From Dichetophora obliterata (lineage: Eukaryota > Arthropoda > Insecta > Diptera > Sciomyzidae), in assembly GCA_963920525.1 (NCBI GenBank), contig OY986439.1, forward strand, positions 50,657,482-50,721,481: a stretch of 64,000 bases of DNA, written 5' to 3'. The position numbers and the translations under genes were made by a program. Below are positions 33,688 to 42,806 of this stretch, piece by piece (within the stretch, counting starts at the first letter, position 1; each line of letters begins with the position of its first letter). The notes under the pieces are model-generated. The model had not been told where the DNA came from. It was given only the letters and a program-made list of their open reading frames with translations, and did no database searches.

Positions 33688-34670
33688 ATTGATGTAGCTG
33701 TGTTTCTCGCATATCTATGCGACATTCTTTTCCAAAACGGTCAACAAAAAGATCGACCGAAGCCAATTACGAAAATTAAATACAAAAAAGAATTTTTTCA
33801 CATTTTTTCGATGATTATTTTTAGTGCAGAAGTAGAAAATATTTATAATAATTTTAATTGATTGTAAAGGAGTTTTTTTTAACAAAAAACTCTAAACAAA
33901 CTAGCTGGTTTCATTCAGTCTTGAGTTAAACTATGTAAATACTCTCTACTGGTGTTAGAATACACAAAGATTCTTAGAATATACAACAGTCAAAATTCAA
34001 GTTCACCGAAAGGTCAAAAACTGTAGAAATATTTGAAAATTCTTTTGGAAAATATGTCATCGTGGAACTTCGATTTTTTAAATTCAAAGTACATAAACAT
34101 ATTTCTACTATATAAAGGTAAAAATTCATCCATAGTTCTTTATAAATTTCAAAGATATGACTGTTTGTACGACAAATTAATGATTACACTGTGCGCTTCT
34201 TGTAGACTTTCTTACCTGTATTTGATAATTTCATCGTTCTTCATCAAAGTTGTTTCCACTATTTTGACCAACAACTTTGCTGAACAAATAGACAGAGTGT
34301 GTCTTACAAAAAGTCTAGTTTAAAGTCAGCATAGAGTGCAACCAAAAAATTAGTCCACGAGGAATGTGCAATTATTTTGAAGCGTCTAAAGCGGGCCAGA
34401 AACATGTGGCTTGTAAAAATTTGAAGACAATTTTAAACGATTTTTCATGTTTATTTGTTCAGCAAAGTTGTTGGTCAGATTGTGTATGTCAGATTCTGTA
34501 TGTGGCTTGGTTTTTAAACTGTGGTTTAGTTGTTATGGTTACTTTCAGCAACTGTACTAAAAATTGGTTTCCACGCTCACAAAACAATAAAAATTCTTTA
34601 TTTAAGACGGTTTGGATAATATGTGACTTAAATCTTGTAGTTTGGTTCATATGGTTACTTTCGCCAACTA

Positions 34671-36446
34671 AAGGGTCCGCCAAATAACTTTTCTTTTGAA
34701 AATTCTATAAAAAAACTACTGGATACTTTCTCAAATTTCTTTTTTTAATTTGAAAGTACAATCCCTCCGGTTAATAATGGAAAATCATTTTATGAAAAGT
34801 TAAAGATGGCATATTTTAATTACAATATTGTTTTTATAATAATTCTAAAAAATATGTTTTTTTAGAATTATATATGAGCTTAATGCCAATTAAGTTTATG
34901 AAGCAACAGGTTGCATCAACAATAAGTTCTTTGCAGAACAAACCACCAAGCAGACTAGACAGCTGTTTCGTTGATAGCTACATCAACTCATCAGTAGTCT
35001 TGTGTGGTTTCTGCAGTACCATCAACTTTGATAAGCCTATACGAACACCTTCTGTTAAATTAAAACAGAATTATATGCTGTATGTCGCCTTTAAAGCAAT
35101 GTTTTTCTACTACTTTGCAAAAGCAAAGGTTCAAAAAAGCGACTGCATTGATTCTGCAAAGACTTGTTTGTTGTGCTCTTTGTTTACTTCTTTATCTCGA
35201 ATAAAGCTAGGCTCCAACAGTTTGCTGGTATAAACCATAGAAGGCGTGAAGAAGGTGAAAATAATTTCATTCAAATGGCTGCCTCGGCTGGCCATGCAGT
35301 AGCCTACACGATCGGTCCAATTTTTAAGCACATTATCGATTGTGTGCAGCTGTATTTCACCAATGGCTTCACAAATATTGTCCTTTAAAGCGTCAATTGT
35401 CTCTGGCTTGTCGGCGTAACACTTATCTTTGAGAGCACCCCACAAATAATAGTCCAACGGTGTCAAATCGCAGCTCCGAGGTGGCCAAACAACATCAGCT
35501 CTGCGGCTGATAATGCGATCTTCAAGAACAGGGCGCAAAACATCGAGTGTAGCTTCGGCTGTGTGGCACGTAGCGCCGTCCTGTTGAAACCAAGTGTTGC
35601 CAATATCCTCCTTTTCAATTTTTGTGAACAAAAATTCGTTCAACATGGCCCGATAACGATCGCCATTGACTGTAACGGCCACTCCTTGATCATTTTCGAA
35701 GAAAAATGGCCCAATTATGCCTCTGGACCAAAATCCGCACCAAACAGTGACTCGCTTTGGGTGCAGCGGCTTTTTAATGTATGCGTGCGGGTTTTCTGTG
35801 CCCCAAAAGCGACAATTTTGCTTGTTTACATACGCGCCAAGATCAAAATGAGCTTCATCTGAAAATATGATTTTTTTGGCAAAATCCGCATCTTCTGTAA
35901 GTCGATCGCAAGCCCACTTAGCGAAGCGAAAACTCATTGGATGGTCAGTTGGCTTCAACTCCTGAACCAATTGGACTTTGTATGGCGTCATACCAAGGTC
36001 TTTATGCAAAATTCGTCTCAATGATGTCTCCGAAATGTTCAATTGTTGAGAACGACGGTGAATTGATGTTGATGGCGCTTCACGCACACTTTCTGCCACA
36101 GCAGCAATATTCTCGGGTGTACGCACTGCTTTTGGCTTTTCACGCTTTGGTTTATCGATGAGGATGCCAGTTTCTTTCACTTTTTTCACAAGATAACGAA
36201 CATACGGAGCTGACGGTGCTTCTCTTCTTCCAAAATCCGTACGCAATTTTCGCACACATTCTGCAACATTACCATGATTTTCAAAGTAATGTCGCAATAT
36301 TTCCCAGCGTTGTTCAAGCTTATACACAACCATATTCGTTCAGCGGAAGGATAAAACTAATTATCTGTTAAATCAGACATGAGCTAAGTGTTACCATTCG
36401 CGAAATAAGAACTAGTTGAAAAAAAAACGTAAGATCGCGGACCCTG
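34671..36446 (-). mobile_element. Full-length mariner, DD41D (rosa-type) element
   Basis: The element is 1776 bp between TA duplications (34669-34670 and 36447-36448). The ends are AAGGGTCCGCC (left) and, in reverse complement of the right, CAGGGTCCGCG. Weaker similarity continues inward to CTTTTCTTTT/ACGTTTTTTTT. It encodes one transposase on the minus strand. Another GCGGACCCTG end followed by TA occurs at 37371-37382. Confidence 0.88.
35131..36333 (-). CDS. Mariner transposase, DD41D, open reading frame intact
   Basis: The 400 codons start at ATG 36333 (MVVYKLEQRWEILRHYF). Paired helix-turn-helix regions occupy about residues 1-115 (EQRWEILRHYFENHGN and SETSLRRILHKDLGM). The catalytic triad is D159 in FSDEAHF, D252 in WFQQDGATCHTA and D294 in LTPLDYYLWG, giving exactly 41 residues between the second and third aspartates. 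This is the spacing of the rosa group of mariners, against 34 in classical mariners. It cuts and pastes its own DNA at TA sites. The reading frame runs on about 48 residues past the usual HLNEIIF.. C-terminus, probably through loss of the original stop. No internal stop or frameshift was seen, so activity is plausible. Confidence 0.9.
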   Translation of the reverse strand: MVVYKLEQRWEILRHYFENHGNVAECVRKLRTDFGRREAPSAPYVRYLVKKVKETGILIDKPKREKPKAVRTPENIAAVAESVREAPSTSIHRRSQQLNISETSLRRILHKDLGMTPYKVQLVQELKPTDHPMSFRFAKWACDRLTEDADFAKKIIFSDEAHFDLGAYVNKQNCRFWGTENPHAYIKKPLHPKRVTVWCGFWSRGIIGPFFFENDQGVAVTVNGDRYRAMLNEFLFTKIEKEDIGNTWFQQDGATCHTAEATLDVLRPVLEDRIISRRADVVWPPRSCDLTPLDYYLWGALKDKCYADKPETIDALKDNICEAIGEIQLHTIDNVLKNWTDRVGYCMASRGSHLNEIIFTFFTPSMVYTSKLLEPSFIRDKEVNKEHNKQVFAESMQSLF

Positions 36447-36448
36447 TA

Positions 36449-37349
36449 GTTTAATTTTTCAGTTTTTATATGGTATATTTATGAACATATTCTTTAGAAT
36501 TATGAAAAATTGAATTTTAGTATTTTTTTGGTGTTAAAATAATTTGCATTTTCTGGCGTTGTTTGATAAGATTTTTTATAAGTTGGCACAAAAGCATTCA
36601 AAGTTAACGAAGATATTTTGAAGAAGTCTTGCTTTTCTAATTTCACAATGTTGCTATTTTAAAGGAATATTACTAAAGAATATTACTCTAAAAAGTTAAA
36701 GTAGGTAGATGGTAAAAATGTTTTTTCGCAAAAATTCTTTTAGTGTATTTTAATAAAATTACTGTGCAAAACGGTCATTTTAGGGTACAAATTCATAATT
36801 ACTGTATTTTACTCACTAATTACAGTTTGCCTGTACGGGGCTCAAAATTACTGTAAAATGCAGTAATTACTGTATGTGTAACATCAGTGTTCACAGCATA
36901 GATCACCACTGCATGGTTTCTCATAGTCCCATGTTACGGTGGCGGTCATGGGCTCATCATGGTAAAGCATTGTTGTTGTTTCAATGTAAATTAAAAATTT
37001 GAGAGCGAGAGCAAGAGAGTAAATTTTCACCACCACGGTCAGCAAATGATTCGAAAAATATATGAAATCAAAACAGTGGAACAAAACAGTGTTGCGTTGT
37101 GGAATTATTCACAACATTTGTGTTTAGGCACGAAAATAGTACACTTTTAGTACGAAATGTATGAAAGCAGTAATGAAACCTGCTTAGTAGCAACACTCAT
37201 CATAACATATTTTCGTCTCACAGCTCATCAAACGAAAAAAGAGAGTAAAAAGTGTCATGACCAGGGATCATATGACGACCACCGTAACAACACCCATAGC
37301 TAGCGAGAGTCATGATATTTAATGTTGTAATTGTTTTTTCCGTTGTTGT
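36449..37349. other. Flank between the mariner and a second mariner end
   Basis: It contains clustered TTACTGTATT and CAGTAATTACTGTATG words (36755-36885). There is also an inverted pair: GTTACGGTGGCGGTCATG at about 36933 against the complement of GACGACCACCGTAAC at 37273-37288, suggesting a further small MITE at about 36895-37300. No ORF of substance. Confidence 0.45.
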
Positions 37350-37380
37350 TGAAAAAAAAAACGTTAGATGGCGGACCCTG
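37350..37380. repeat. Second rosa-type right terminal repeat
   Basis: GAAAAAAAAAACGTTAGATGGCGGACCCTG followed by TA matches GAAAAAAAAACGTAAGATCGCGGACCCTG at 36418-36446 with few changes. Only the end is recognisable, so this is a solo or deleted copy. Confidence 0.75.
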
Positions 37381-38955
37381 TATAATAAAAATGGTGAACA
37401 TATTTGGCATTCCTTGGCATTTTCGTATGGCTGTCTGTGGCAGGACAACGTCTGCCGGGAAATACTAGCAGCACTATAAACACACAAAATCTGGAGCTTA
37501 TAGCTAGAAAGCATCCAACAGCTTTGCTAAACAGATAAATATAAAAAAATAGTTTGAAATCGTCTTAAAAACTTTTAAAAGCCACATATTTCTGGCAATT
37601 GCCATCACTCATACGCCAAGTGGATCTAATTTTTTCATTGCAACATATGCTGACTTCAAGCTAGACTTTTTGTAAGACACACTCGGTCTATTTGTTCAGC
37701 AAAGATATTTTCCGATATAACGCATTCATAAACCTAAATGCCGTTTTATAGCGCGTACATTTTAAAACGCTATTGAATTTATTTAATTTAAAAAGCAGAT
37801 ATTAGTTATAAACTTTCATGAAGTTTGATATATTTTTGTAGAAAATGGAGGTAAACAAAAAAACATTATTTCTGAGATCAGTTAATATTTTCTAAGAATT
37901 CTACATGCTCAGAATTGAAACATTCAATTTCGAATTAATTCCATCTGGCATGCTCTTTCACATCACTATGCGACGCAAGTGATTCAGAATATGACTAAAA
38001 TGGTTTTCAAAAAGTGCAGGCAGTTTTCAAATTTTTCATAATTCTTTTTTCATATTATATTTACCTGAATAAATTTTAAATCACAAAATGTTGTGTTTAT
38101 AAATGCCTAATAAAAAACTAGTCTCAAAATAATAAAATAGTAAAATTTCAATTATTTTATTTTGGCAGCTGACAATAATAGGTCCGTACTCAAATAGGTC
38201 CGTACCGTGGCAAAAAAAAATCCATAAAATTTCTTAAAAGAAACATGAATATGAATAAACAAAATCTTTATTTTAGTTTCAAAATAAGAAAAAATAAAAC
38301 TAAATAAAAAATATTAAAATTTCATTATTTTTAAAAGTTTTTCCAATTTCGATATTAGAGACCATTTCTTAAAGGATCTTTCACAGTGGCGTAAGAATCG
38401 GGCCCGCAGAGCCCGCATTGCGGGCGGGCGCAACTAAGCCTGGGGCGCTCTCAAGTCCCTTGATAAAAATGATAAATGAAGTGGAAAACGACGTTATAAT
38501 AAACCGAACGAACGACTAATATATTAATGTTTGAATTTTTCCAATATTTATATGGCTTTCAATAGAAAATTTCTTTGGTGAAAAAATGAAAATGAATTTT
38601 TTAATAGTAGCGTTATGACCGTTTCGTTATGACTGCCGACAAAGTTGCATTTTTTAAGAATAAAATTTTTCTTGCCATTCACATTTTATTTAATTTTTTC
38701 TTTTCTTTTTATATATCAAAATAAAGTTTAAAATTTTTTATGTCTGGCAACATTACTGTGTTTGCTTACATTTTGAACATATGGTTGTAAGATTATCATA
38801 AAAGTCAACACTAAAAGCGGGATACAAATTTTTAAATATTAAATTTTAAAAAGTGTTTAAAAATAGTTTTGAGAAAGATTGACTATAAATTTTCCACGAA
38901 AACATCATTAGAACTGCGTAACACCAAATCCAAAAATTTCTTGCTAATATGGAAG

Positions 38956-38985
<30 letters not shown>

Positions 38986-38986
<1 letters not shown>

Positions 38987-39291
38987 GGCGGGTCAAATTC
39001 TGGCTCAGCGAAATTCGTAAAATACATGTAATTTCAAGACTTTTTCTCCACTACAGCATATACAAATTCTGAAAAAAAAGCTGTGCGGACTTTCGTAAAT
39101 AGATTCATACACATACATTCATACATTCATATTTTATAATTGAGAACAAAATCTATTTACGAAAGTCCGCACAGCTTTTTTTCAGAATTTGTATATGCTG
39201 TAGTGGAGAAAAAGTCTTGAAATTACATGTATTTTACGAATTTCGCTAAGCCAGACCTCCAAAAAATTCGTCCATACAAATTGACCCGCCC
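38986..39291. mobile_element. Hairpin MITE, about 104-bp near-perfect arms
   Basis: TTA flanks both sides (38983-38985 and 39292-39294). The ends are GGGCGGGTCAA and TTGACCCGCCC. The arms 39001-39104 and about 39151-39252 are nearly perfectly complementary (for example AGACTTTTTCTCCACTACAG and its complement), with a loop of about 46 bases holding ACATACATTCATACATTCAT. TTA fits PIF/Harbinger. A (TA)n tract of about 28 bp adjoins on the left. Confidence 0.9.
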
Positions 39292-39503
39292 TTATATATA
39301 TAAATATTTTTTTTTATGGTGACCTGTTTAGTTAAAATGTAAGATATATTTGATGTATGGCAGCTAATTATTTTTTAAAATTTCAACTTATTTACAAACA
39401 TAAAACTTCATTTTTAAAATTTCCTTGTTGTAATAAAAAAAGCTTAAAAATATAAACAAAAACGTAGTTAACTTGTGTTGGTAGTATTTTCCAAGGCTGA
39501 GTT

Positions 39504-40660
39504 GGTTGGTTGGTTGGTTTAGATGGTGATTCTACATGCAAGTAGGATCCAAGTAGCTCTAGTGAGCCGTTTTGATACCATAACCTCGTGTTTCTGTTGG
39601 TTGACTGGGCAGCGCACTGCTAGGTTATAACCATCCGGTGCGATTGATGAACGTTAGAAGATTGTTGATTTTTGTTGTTGAGAGTTCCTCTAGGTTGCTG
39701 AGGAGGGGCCTGCCAAGCGTTGTTAGTCTGGACCTGGCCAGGGCCGGGCAGGTGCACAGAAAGTGTGTTAGTGTTTCTTTTTCATTTGGGTCATCGCAGC
39801 TGCGACAGTGGGTGTTGAAAGGTAGTCCGATTCTCTCGGCATGAACTCCGATGCACCAGTGACCCGTAATAATAGCCGTTAATCTGGCTATGTCGCTTCG
39901 GGGCTTTGAGAGCATCTGTTGAGTTTTGCCTATATTGTAAAGGGGCCATATTTTTCTTGATGTGCTGCAGGTTGGTAGTTCTCTCCATCTACGACCGGCT
40001 AAGGTTAAGTAGTAAGAACGAATTCCTCCCTTGACTATGTTCAGTGGAACTTCGACTGGTTCCGCTCTGGAAACGTCAAGGGAAGAACCCCGCCTGGCCA
40101 ATTCATCCGCCTTTTCATTACCATAAATGTTCCTATGGCCGGGAACCCAGATTATGGTAATGCTAAGTTGGTGACTTAGCCGGGCCAGTTCATCCTTACA
40201 CTGCCTTACCAGTTTGGAGTTGGTACTGATCGCAGCTAAAGATTTAACGGCAGCTTGGGTATCCGTCAGAATAGCTGCGTTAAGGTGGTTGGTGTTAGCT
40301 CTCCTTAAGGTGCGACAAGCTTCTCTTATCGTAAAAAGCTCGGCCTGAAAGACGCTGGCTGAGTTTGGTAGACGAAACGAGTCCGCCACCCCCAGTTTCT
40401 CAGAGTATATGCCCGCTCCTACTCCGCACTCCATCTTGGAGCCATCCGTGTAAAAGGACACATCGAAGGCTAGATCGATTCCCCCATTGCGCCATTACAC
40501 CCTGGTGGGAAACTTGGTTGTAAAGGATTTCGTGAAGTCGAGTTTGGGAGTGTCGTAGTCCGTTTTTCCAGGAAGCAGATCCCGAGGTAGTGGATTAAGA
40601 ATGTTGCTGGGTCCATATGGTCTATTTCGCCAGTTGTACGACTCTCTGAGTCTGACTGCA
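39504..40660 (-). mobile_element. 5'-truncated RNase H-bearing LINE
   Basis: A perfect 12-bp target duplication CAAGGCTGAGTT (39492-39503 and 40661-40672) brackets the insertion. The 3' end on the minus strand finishes in AACC repeats (GGTTGGTTGGTTGG on the plus strand at 39504-39518). The body is truncated within ORF2, upstream of the RNase H domain. Clustering of RNase H with RT in LINEs is characteristic of the I/LOA group. Confidence 0.85.
39625..40461 (-). pseudogene. LINE ORF2 C-terminus: RNase H domain and zinc-knuckle-like tail
   Basis: The 278-codon open frame begins SFYTDGSKMECGVGAGIY. The RNase H core carries D in YTDGS, E in FQAELFTI, D in LTDTQAAV, and WVPGHRNIYGNEKADELARRG with the final D. 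RNase H removes the RNA strand after reverse transcription. The C-terminus has HCRSC..ETLTHFLCTCP, a CCHC-like motif common at the end of I-type ORF2. Coding continues upstream to about 40660 in other frames, so a frameshift lies near 40465. The RT is absent because of truncation. The insertion looks young given its perfect duplication. Confidence 0.88.
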
Positions 40661-42049
40661 CAAGGCTGAGTTACTATAATATAATAAATGGCCGTGACAT
40701 TCGCCTATGAAGTTTTTCATTTATTTATAATCACAAAAGAAATTGATGTAGCAAATACAGTTGTTTTGAGACAAGACTTAATGAAGTTTATGTATAACTT
40801 TTTCAACATTCCTTAATTTTGACACGAAATATATCCGTGCCAATTTTCATAGCTCTTCGATCACTCCTTCTAATTTTGGCCGAGAATGGGGACTGGGCGA
40901 CGTTTGTTTCCAAAAATAATAATATTTATTTCCTTCGCAAAATATTATTGTTTTAAATTAACAACAATAAATGAAAAATAGTTTAATAATATGTGCTGAA
41001 ATAAAATTTAAGTCAAGTTAAGCAAAAATTGTCTTTGTTTGGCAATACTCGATTATGGTCGAAGTCGATTCACCCGTTTGCTTTCATATTTTCAGCAAGT
41101 CAGCTACTAATGTTATTTTAATCAATCAGTTCCTATGAGTTCTTATCATTATTGAATTATTTATATTATTGAAAATTATTGATCTCTTTTATTCAAACTT
41201 TAAGTTAAACTTTTTTGAAATAATTCATATACGTTTTCTTTTTACCTACTTTGTGATAAAATCTTAAAATATTTATTATAAGTTTTATTATATTTTAAAT
41301 TATATAATATAAAGTATTTGTTTACGTTATGGCTTTTTTTTTAACAAATTCTTTTAAAATAAAATATAAATTTATTTATAAGATTTAAAATAAATAAAAA
41401 TTAAATTTAAAATTTATATTTTTAAAATATAACTGTTGTAATAAATGATGCCATTGAATTAAAAAAGTTCCTTCTTGTTCTCTTTTTTTTGTCAAGAGTT
41501 CTCTTGTTTTCTCCTACGCTTTCAGTAACCTTCTAATAACATAGTCTTACTCTAAAAATAAATAGCAGGGCGCTTTAAGAAACCTGCGGGCGGGCGCACA
41601 AAATATAGTTACGCTACTGATCTTTCATATCGTGATATGAAAATATAAGAAATAATTGTTGCTTTTATAAAGCAAGACTAGGTTTATCTTTACATTGTTT
41701 AAATGCAATAAGGTACAAAAAGTTATATCAATTTAAATTCTTCCAAAATGTTTCTTTCTGTCCTTGCAAGAAAAAAATCTTTCACCACATCCATCAAATT
41801 CAATTCTTCGGTTTTATCTTTGTGAATGTGTATGAGTGAGTCGTCCCAGCGGGTAAAAGTAGCGCTGAAACACTAATGATGATGCGCTGTTTTTTAAGCA
41901 AGCGGCGCATCTTTTTTGATGAAGCTTACTTTCCATTTTTGTTCTACGTGTCCGCAAAAGTAGGCGCATTTTTACTGCATCTTTGGTAAGCTTTGAGGAT
42001 GCAGTTAAATTCGAAAACAACATTAAGGATAAATAAAAAAACTGCTTTG

Positions 42050-42120
42050 CATAGTCTAGGATTGAACTCGGACTGCGTAGCTTAGAGTCGAATGTCTTAA
42101 CATTGTGCTATTTTCTTGCT
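42050..42120 (-). other. tRNA-like sequence
   Basis: In reverse complement it has AATAGCACAATGTTAAGACA (box A-like), then TTCGACTCTAAGCTACG, then GAGTTCAATCC (box B-like) at tRNA spacing. Stems are poor. It lies within the outer hAT copy. Confidence 0.4.
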
Positions 42121-42278
42121 TGATTTTGTATGAAAAAAATGTAGATAAAAATATGCGCTCAAAAACTCTGAAATCTGAAGAGCGCGTCCTTAAAGCGTAC
42201 TAAAACTGCGCATAAAATGCGGTGCTCTATAAGCGCTTTTTGTTTTTCCGCTGGGGTAAGTCGTGAGTCGTTTCTGTG

Positions 42279-42415
42279 TCATAGTTGCAGTCTGTGTCGA
42301 AGATACATTTTAAACCGTCGTAGTGCACTAAATGAACGCTCAGATGAAGCTGCTGATGCAGGCACATTCAAAACCAAAGCAACAAGTTTTTCAACTGCAT
42401 TTAATCGTTTTTCAG
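42279..42415 (-). pseudogene. hAT transposase C-terminal dimerisation domain remnant
   Basis: The minus strand reads VPASAASSERSFSALRRFKM then YLRHRLQL and a TGA stop at 42281-42279. The SERSFSALRR..K.YLR signature is the conserved hATC dimerisation region. Everything upstream of it is lost within about 260 bp, so this is an internally deleted hAT copy. It is the likely coding relic of the outer hAT element. Confidence 0.82.
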
Positions 42416-42806
42416 TGAATCTGAATTTTTTTCAAATTGGAATTGCAGTAGAAACTCTACATTTTGTTCTATCTTTTTGCAAACATAGAGAAAGAAAATG
42501 GTTATCCGAAAGCATGCTTATGAAGAAGAGAGAAAGAAGATGAAGAAGAAAAAATATTATCGTTCTAAAAAAAACCTGATATTTTGAATAACTTTTGAAT
42601 TTTTATTTTTAAATTGTTTGTCTAGCTAAATAAGTGGGGCAACTGCCCCTTTCCCCCGCTTGCTACGCCAATGTCCGTACTCGATTCAAGTAGCTTGAAG
42701 TTGCTTGAAAGCTTTATTTTGAAGCTCGAGAAAGAGGAGTAACATACAAAACGACACTCTCTAATCTATCACAATTAATTGAAGTTAGTACGGGAACAGG
42801 CCTAAT

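Larger units (their letters stand above)
34275..37704. mobile_element. Long inverted-repeat element hosting a mariner
   Basis: The left arm 34275-34474 and right arm 37514-37704 are imperfect reverse complements over about 190 bp. Examples are CTTTGCTGAACAAATAGAC, GTGTGTCTTACAAAAAGTCT and CAGAAACATGTGGCTTGTAA. The left arm also contains a perfect 26-bp inverted pair (34265-34290 and 34452-34477). The mariner 34671-36446 and part of a second mariner end (37350-37380) lie inside. The origin is unknown; it could be a foldback element or an inverted duplication. Confidence 0.65.
38384..41619. mobile_element. Inner hAT-type element (contains a LINE and a hairpin MITE)
   Basis: An exact 8-bp duplication ATCTTTCA flanks it (38376-38383 and 41620-41627). 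The ends are CAGTGGCGTAA and, in reverse complement, CAGTAGCGTAA. Subterminal CGCCCGCCCGCA motifs (GCGGGCGGGCGCA at 38421 and 41586) are unusual GC-rich islands in AT-rich DNA. There is no transposase of its own. It contains the MITE 38986-39291 and the LINE fragment 39504-40660. Confidence 0.88.
38207..42673 (-). mobile_element. Outer hAT element, decayed, hosting a second hAT
   Basis: The right end in reverse complement reads CATTGGCGTAGCAAGC, a typical hAT end, and is followed by TCCGTACT (42674-42681). At the left, TCCGTACC (38199-38206) precedes GTGGCAAAA, a plausible but mutated partner, giving an 8-bp duplication with one mismatch. A hAT dimerisation domain (42279-42415, minus strand) lies inside. 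The left boundary is uncertain. Confidence 0.5.

Noticed and set aside
35563..36161. Plus-strand ORFs within the mariner
   Set aside because: They are antisense shadows of the transposase on the minus strand.
42217..42543. 108-codon plus-strand ORF
   Set aside because: It overlaps in antisense the hAT dimerisation motif, which is the real coding signal on the minus strand.
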